A stretch of 64,000 nt of DNA, taken from positions 271,006 through 335,005 of the forward strand of contig NZ_JYJA01000039.1 of assembly GCF_000956465.1 (NCBI RefSeq). The letters run 5' to 3'. The stretch is from Microbacterium trichothecenolyticum (GTDB lineage Bacteria; Actinomycetota; Actinomycetes; Actinomycetales; Microbacteriaceae). Shown piece by piece: positions 60,327 through 64,000 of this stretch (the first letter of the stretch is position 1; each line of letters begins with the position of its first letter). The position numbers were made by a program, and so were the translations under genes. Below the pieces are notes generated by a model. It saw nothing but the letters and a program-made list of their open reading frames with translations, did no database searches and was not told the origin of the DNA.

Positions 60327-61157
60327 CTACTGCTCCTCGCCGAGTTCATCCGGGTAGGCGACATCCTCGACATCGACGGTGTCGACCGGCTCGCTCCACA
60401 CGGCGTCGTCGACCTCGGCCGGTGGTGCCTCGTACGCTGCGGGAGCGGTCGACGCCTGCTCGGGAATCGTCGTCGCATCGTCCACGACCGCCGCCGTCTG
60501 CTGCGGGATGCCGGCATCCTGGGCAGCGGCCGCCACCTCGTCGCCGGGCTGATCGGCGACCGGCGCCGCCGCGTCGTCGGCGGTGGATCCGGCGTCGTCG
60601 GCGAGCGCCGATCCGGCGTCGGATGCCACGGTGCCCAGGCCCGCCGTGATCTCGTCGAGGCCGGCTGCGGCCTCGTCGGGGAGGCCGGGAACGTCCGGCA
60701 GGGTCGGCGTCTCGTCGGCGTCGTCCTCGGGTGTGCTCCCGATGTCGTCGCCAGCGGCCACCGAGCCGTCGCCCGAGGCGACGCCCGCCGTCTGGTCGAA
60801 GACCTGGGTCACGTCGCCGCCCTCGGTCCAGATGTTCTGATTGACCGACTGGTCGACGATGGTCGATCGGCTGTCGATCGTCGTCCAGTTGTTGGTGATG
60901 CGCGTGATCTCGTTGAGGACGTCGTTGTGAGTGCTGTGCGTGGAAGGCGTGGGTGTGCTGCGCGGCACCACGTCGTGCCGGTCGTAGATGATGGGGGCCA
61001 CCGCCCGCACGTCGTCGGCGCAGATCCCGGCCACCTTGCTCTTGGCGAGGGTGGCTTCGGGGTCGTTCTCCAGTTCGGCCAGTGCTGCGGGATCTCGCAG
61101 CAGGCTCAGGATGAACTCGATGATGGAATTGGCGACTTGCACCAAGGGCGTGGTCAT
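60327..61157 (-). CDS. IniB N-terminal-domain protein with module shared with the repeat protein
   Basis: The 276-residue protein begins with an IniB-like N-terminal domain (QVANSIIEFILSLLRDPAAL, then ATLAKSKVAGICADDVRAV, residues about 7-55). Residues about 95-140 carry DSRSTIVDQSVNQNIW, VTQVFDQTAG and ASGDGSVAAGDDI, closely matching residues 200-245 of the DNS-repeat protein. The rest is Ala/Asp-rich and disordered. GGAGG precedes ATG 61157. IniB is part of the isoniazid-induced iniBAC operon in mycobacteria; its biochemical role is unclear. Confidence 0.8.
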   Translation of the reverse strand: MTTPLVQVANSIIEFILSLLRDPAALAELENDPEATLAKSKVAGICADDVRAVAPIIYDRHDVVPRSTPTPSTHSTHNDVLNEITRITNNWTTIDSRSTIVDQSVNQNIWTEGGDVTQVFDQTAGVASGDGSVAAGDDIGSTPEDDADETPTLPDVPGLPDEAAAGLDEITAGLGTVASDAGSALADDAGSTADDAAAPVADQPGDEVAAAAQDAGIPQQTAAVVDDATTIPEQASTAPAAYEAPPAEVDDAVWSEPVDTVDVEDVAYPDELGEEQ

Positions 61158-61263
61158 GTGACGACACCTCCGCACTGAAGGTCGATGGCATTTTCAGGGT
61201 AGGCCGCGGTGTGAGCGGTGGCATCGGGGTTTCGTCCGATGAAGTGGGGGTCGGGGTGCGGGG

Positions 61264-63828
61264 TCATCCCCTCCGCCCCCCTCGTTCCGTGTCGGGCGTG
61301 ACCTGCGTGCCGCCCTCGAGTGCGATGCGGAGCTTCGAGAGCAGGTCCGATCGCGAGGTCGCGTTCAGCCGGCGCCGGATGTGGGCGATGTGGTGCTCGG
61401 CCGTGCGCGGCGAGATGAAGATGGCGGCACCGATCTCCGCATAGGTCTTGCCCTGCAGCACCAGCTCCGCGACCTCCCGCTCGCGTTCGCTCAGCGGACC
61501 CTCGGCCGTGAGGTCGCCCGTCGCCGCATCCTGACCTTCGTCCGACGGCCGCGCGGTCTCGCGCGGATGCAGCTCCCGGGCGCACGCGAGCAAGTGGGCG
61601 ATCACCTTTCGGTCGTCGGACCGGCTCGCGCCGTGCCCGGCGAGACGGGCGCCGTCCCATGCCAGCCCCACCGCCGCGAGCCCTCGTGCGGCGCCCTCGA
61701 CCGCGTCGGGGTCGACGGTGCCTGCGAGCACCGCGGTCCACACCTTGCCGGCGTGGGCCATGCGCGCGGCGAGCCGGTTGTGCGCCGCGGCGGCCACGAG
61801 GGCGCGGGCGTGCGGGGCGAGGGCGTCGGGATGATTGAGCAGGATGCCGCGCTGGATGCCCGCCCAATGCAGCGGCGCCGACCAGATCGGCGGGTCTCCC
61901 AGGGTTCCGACGAGCTCCAGCGCGCGCTCGAAGGCGGGCTGCATCGACACCGCGTCGCCGAGCCGTGCGGCGGCGATCACCAGCTCCGACAGTGCGAGGA
62001 GGGAGAACAGGTCGGGCTCGGCGCGCGAGATGCGCGGCCGCGACGTGCGCCACTCTGCCGCGAGTCCCGCGGCATCGTCGTAGCGCCGTGCCAGGCCGAT
62101 GGAGATGGTGGCCGCGAGCGCGTCGTCTCGCGGGGTCAGCGCCCGTGCCGAGGTCGCGCGGGTGAGGGCGGCGCGCGCGGCGTCGGGCCGCTCGCGCTGC
62201 AGCGCGATCCACGACGACCACAGTTCGAGCCGCGCGCGCCGGTTGACTCCGCCCTGCCCGCCGTGCAGAGCGGTGTCGACGATCGCCTGTGCGGTGGCAG
62301 GGTCTCCCACGCCGATGGCCGCCGCCGCCGCGATCACGGCCGGCAGCTCGACCGAGGGAGATCGGTCGGCGGAGGCGGTGTACAGCTCCGATGCGCGCTG
62401 AAGGTCGCTCACGGCGGCGTCGGGGGCGTTGTCGAGCGTCGCGGTCAGCCCCCGATCGAGCAGCGTGTGCGCGGTGCCGAGCGTCGAGGGCGGGGAGGTG
62501 ACCGCGCCGCGGGCATCGGGTGAGATCTCGGCCGACGCAGCGGACGGATCCCCGGCGGCCAGCGCTGCGATCCGCTCGTGGATGTCCGGACCGGTGTGCG
62601 CGGGCCGGTTCAAGCGGTAGGTGTCGTGCGCGAGGGGCATCATGCCGCGCTCGGCCCAGACCGCCGCTGCGAGGTCGACGACCCGCCCGCGCGCGCCGTC
62701 GCGGTGGGCGAGCAAGCCGTCCAGCAGCACACCGGCCTCGTCGAGCCGCCCGGCGGCCCAGGCGGCCCACGCGCGCTCTTCGGCCAGTGCGGATGCCTCG
62801 GCACCGCACGCGACGGCGAGGTCGAACAGCCGGGCGGCGAGGTCGGCGTCGCGGGGCGCCTCCTGCCGTGCGCGCGTGACGAGCGCGTCCGCGGCGTGCG
62901 GGTCGGGGATGCCGGCGAGCCACGCGGTCAGGTGCCCGTCGCGCAGGGTGTGCGGCGATGCCGCGCGGATGACGTCGGGGAGCCGGGTGACCGGCGTCAT
63001 GGCACGCGCGGTCTCGGCGATCGCCGGTGCCGGGCGGCCCTCGCCCGTGAGCAGGCCTTCGGCGTATCCCTCGGCGAGCAGCGCGCCCGGCTCGTCCGTG
63101 GGCGCGGCATCCTCCGTCGGGAACAGCCCGAGGGAGAGGTCCTCGACGAGGCGCCGCAGCCGCGGTGATGCGGACTCGAGGCGATGGCGGACGCGGGGGC
63201 GGATCGCACGCTGAAGGGCGAAGTGGCCGGGGTCGCAGCAGTCCGCGGCGTCGTGGGCGGCGGCGCACTCGTGGACCAGCCAGGCGATGCCTCCGGTCAG
63301 CCGGAGGATGTCATCGTCGCACGCGCCGAAACCCACGCCGGGCTCCTCGCGGAGGCGCGACGCGCTCACTTCGCCCAGCAGCAGGGCGGGACGAGTGCGC
63401 TCCAGCAAACGGCCGAGTGTCGTGAGATCGGGGCGGGCCGGCCAGCTGCGCAAGGCCACGACCAGGCCCGCGTCGGGGTCCTCGGCACGTGCGATCAGGG
63501 CCGCCACCTGCGCCTGGCTCAGCAGGTGGGCGTCGTCCACGAGCAGAACGCTCTCGCGCGAGACCGAGGGGACGTCGGTGCCTGCGCGCAGCCCGATCGT
63601 CGCGGTCCCCTCTGCGGCGAGAAGGCCGGCCAGGTGATGCAGCAGCACGGTCTTGCCCGATCCTGCGCTTCCCGACACGACCAGGCGCAGGCTCCGGCCG
63701 GCGAAGCGGAAGGCATCCAGCTCCACCGAGCGCGCGGCGGCGACCAGGACGGGCGTCACCCGGGAAGCCGGGCCCGCGGGCGTCGGCACGGAGTGATCGA
63801 TGCGCACGACGTTGGTGATCGCCGACAT
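61264..63828 (-). CDS. Large ATP-binding LuxR-family regulator (LAL/MalT type)
   Basis: The 854-residue protein has an N-terminal AAA-like ATPase with Walker A GSAGSGKT (53-60) and Walker B VLLVDDAH, a long helical TPR-like middle, and a C-terminal LuxR helix-turn-helix (LSEREREVAELVLQGKTYAE, then SPRTAEHHIAHIRRRLNA). It is the only regulator in the cluster and probably activates it. ATG 63828 shares 1 nt with the stop of the upstream gene; GTG 63831 is possible. Confidence 0.88.
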   Translation of the reverse strand: MSAITNVVRIDHSVPTPAGPASRVTPVLVAAARSVELDAFRFAGRSLRLVVSGSAGSGKTVLLHHLAGLLAAEGTATIGLRAGTDVPSVSRESVLLVDDAHLLSQAQVAALIARAEDPDAGLVVALRSWPARPDLTTLGRLLERTRPALLLGEVSASRLREEPGVGFGACDDDILRLTGGIAWLVHECAAAHDAADCCDPGHFALQRAIRPRVRHRLESASPRLRRLVEDLSLGLFPTEDAAPTDEPGALLAEGYAEGLLTGEGRPAPAIAETARAMTPVTRLPDVIRAASPHTLRDGHLTAWLAGIPDPHAADALVTRARQEAPRDADLAARLFDLAVACGAEASALAEERAWAAWAAGRLDEAGVLLDGLLAHRDGARGRVVDLAAAVWAERGMMPLAHDTYRLNRPAHTGPDIHERIAALAAGDPSAASAEISPDARGAVTSPPSTLGTAHTLLDRGLTATLDNAPDAAVSDLQRASELYTASADRSPSVELPAVIAAAAAIGVGDPATAQAIVDTALHGGQGGVNRRARLELWSSWIALQRERPDAARAALTRATSARALTPRDDALAATISIGLARRYDDAAGLAAEWRTSRPRISRAEPDLFSLLALSELVIAAARLGDAVSMQPAFERALELVGTLGDPPIWSAPLHWAGIQRGILLNHPDALAPHARALVAAAAHNRLAARMAHAGKVWTAVLAGTVDPDAVEGAARGLAAVGLAWDGARLAGHGASRSDDRKVIAHLLACARELHPRETARPSDEGQDAATGDLTAEGPLSEREREVAELVLQGKTYAEIGAAIFISPRTAEHHIAHIRRRLNATSRSDLLSKLRIALEGGTQVTPDTERGGRRG

Positions 63829-64000
63829 CACCCGGGCTCCGGGGTCGACGAGGGCTGGGGCTCGGGTGCCGGCGGCTCCGGTGTCGGCTCAGGGGCCGGC
63901 GGTTCGGGCTCGGGCGCGGGGGGCACGGGAGTGGGCTCCGGTGCGGGCGTCTGCGGGTCGGGTGTGGGGTCCGGGGTCGGCTCGGGCGTGGGGTCCGGGG
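63828..64000 (-). CDS. Proline-rich C-terminal tail of a gene cut by the window edge
   Basis: Reading the minus strand from the window edge, 56 codons encode an uninterrupted Pro/Glu/Thr tract (units such as PDPTPEPTPDPT and APEPEPPAPEP) ending SSTPEPG and stop TGA 63828-63830. The stop overlaps the regulator start (TGATG), so the genes are coupled. The protein body lies outside the window; such tails occur in cell-wall-spanning or surface proteins. Confidence 0.7.
   Translation of the reverse strand, partial: PDPTPEPTPDPTPDPQTPAPEPTPVPPAPEPEPPAPEPTPEPPAPEPQPSSTPEPG

Overview
The window is high-GC (roughly 70% by eye) and gene-dense. It belongs to an actinobacterium, most likely Microbacteriaceae and probably Microbacterium. 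The reasons are GTG/TTG starts, GTGA-type gene overlaps, many leaderless -10 boxes, DUF222/HNH and DUF4012 genes, and a glmS-acpS-alr-tsaE-tsaB-rimI-tsaD order typical of the group. No rRNA, tRNA, CRISPR array, IS element or prophage was seen.

Layout. 0-7 kb: a truncated gene, an endonuclease/exonuclease/phosphatase, a polytopic membrane protein, a DUF222/HNH protein, a VanZ-like protein, then a translationally coupled pair (Pro/Ala-rich membrane protein plus caspase-like protease) and a tandem universal stress protein. 7-10 kb: an LPXTG-type surface protein, a DUF4012 protein and a small basic protein. 10-27 kb: an exopolysaccharide locus with ugd, two glycosyltransferases, a Wzx flippase, a pyruvyl-transferase-family protein and a Wzy-like polymerase, facing an acyltransferase, a glycosyltransferase, the initiating sugar-phosphate transferase, a tyrosine autokinase with a Tyr-Gly tail and its phosphatase; a CPBP protease and galU follow. 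27-30 kb: rplM-rpsI-glmM. 30-43 kb: a fructan locus with two LacI regulators, levansucrase, three GH32-type enzymes, an ABC importer without an ATPase, and a PfkB sugar kinase. The exported enzymes would make and degrade levan, the ABC system would import the products, and the intracellular hydrolase and kinase would feed them to glycolysis. A perfect palindrome at the levansucrase start region and a related one at the second LacI gene are candidate operators.

43-54 kb: TetR, Ppx/GppA, coaA, glmS, acpS, alr, tsaE, tsaB, rimI, tsaD, a DUF4190-like membrane protein and a THUMP-like methyltransferase. 54-64 kb: a coherent accessory cluster resembling mycobacterial iniBAC. It has a protein built from (Asp-Asn-Ser)n repeats, a small acidic protein, two dynamin-like GTPases, a four-TM membrane protein, an IniB-N-terminal-domain protein sharing a conserved module with the repeat protein, a large ATPase-LuxR regulator, and the Pro-rich end of a further gene.

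The two most promising under-described systems are the dynamin/IniB/DNS-repeat cluster (54.5-64 kb) and the membrane-protein/caspase pair (4.2-6.1 kb). All functional statements rest on reading the sequence and recalled family motifs; no database search was run.
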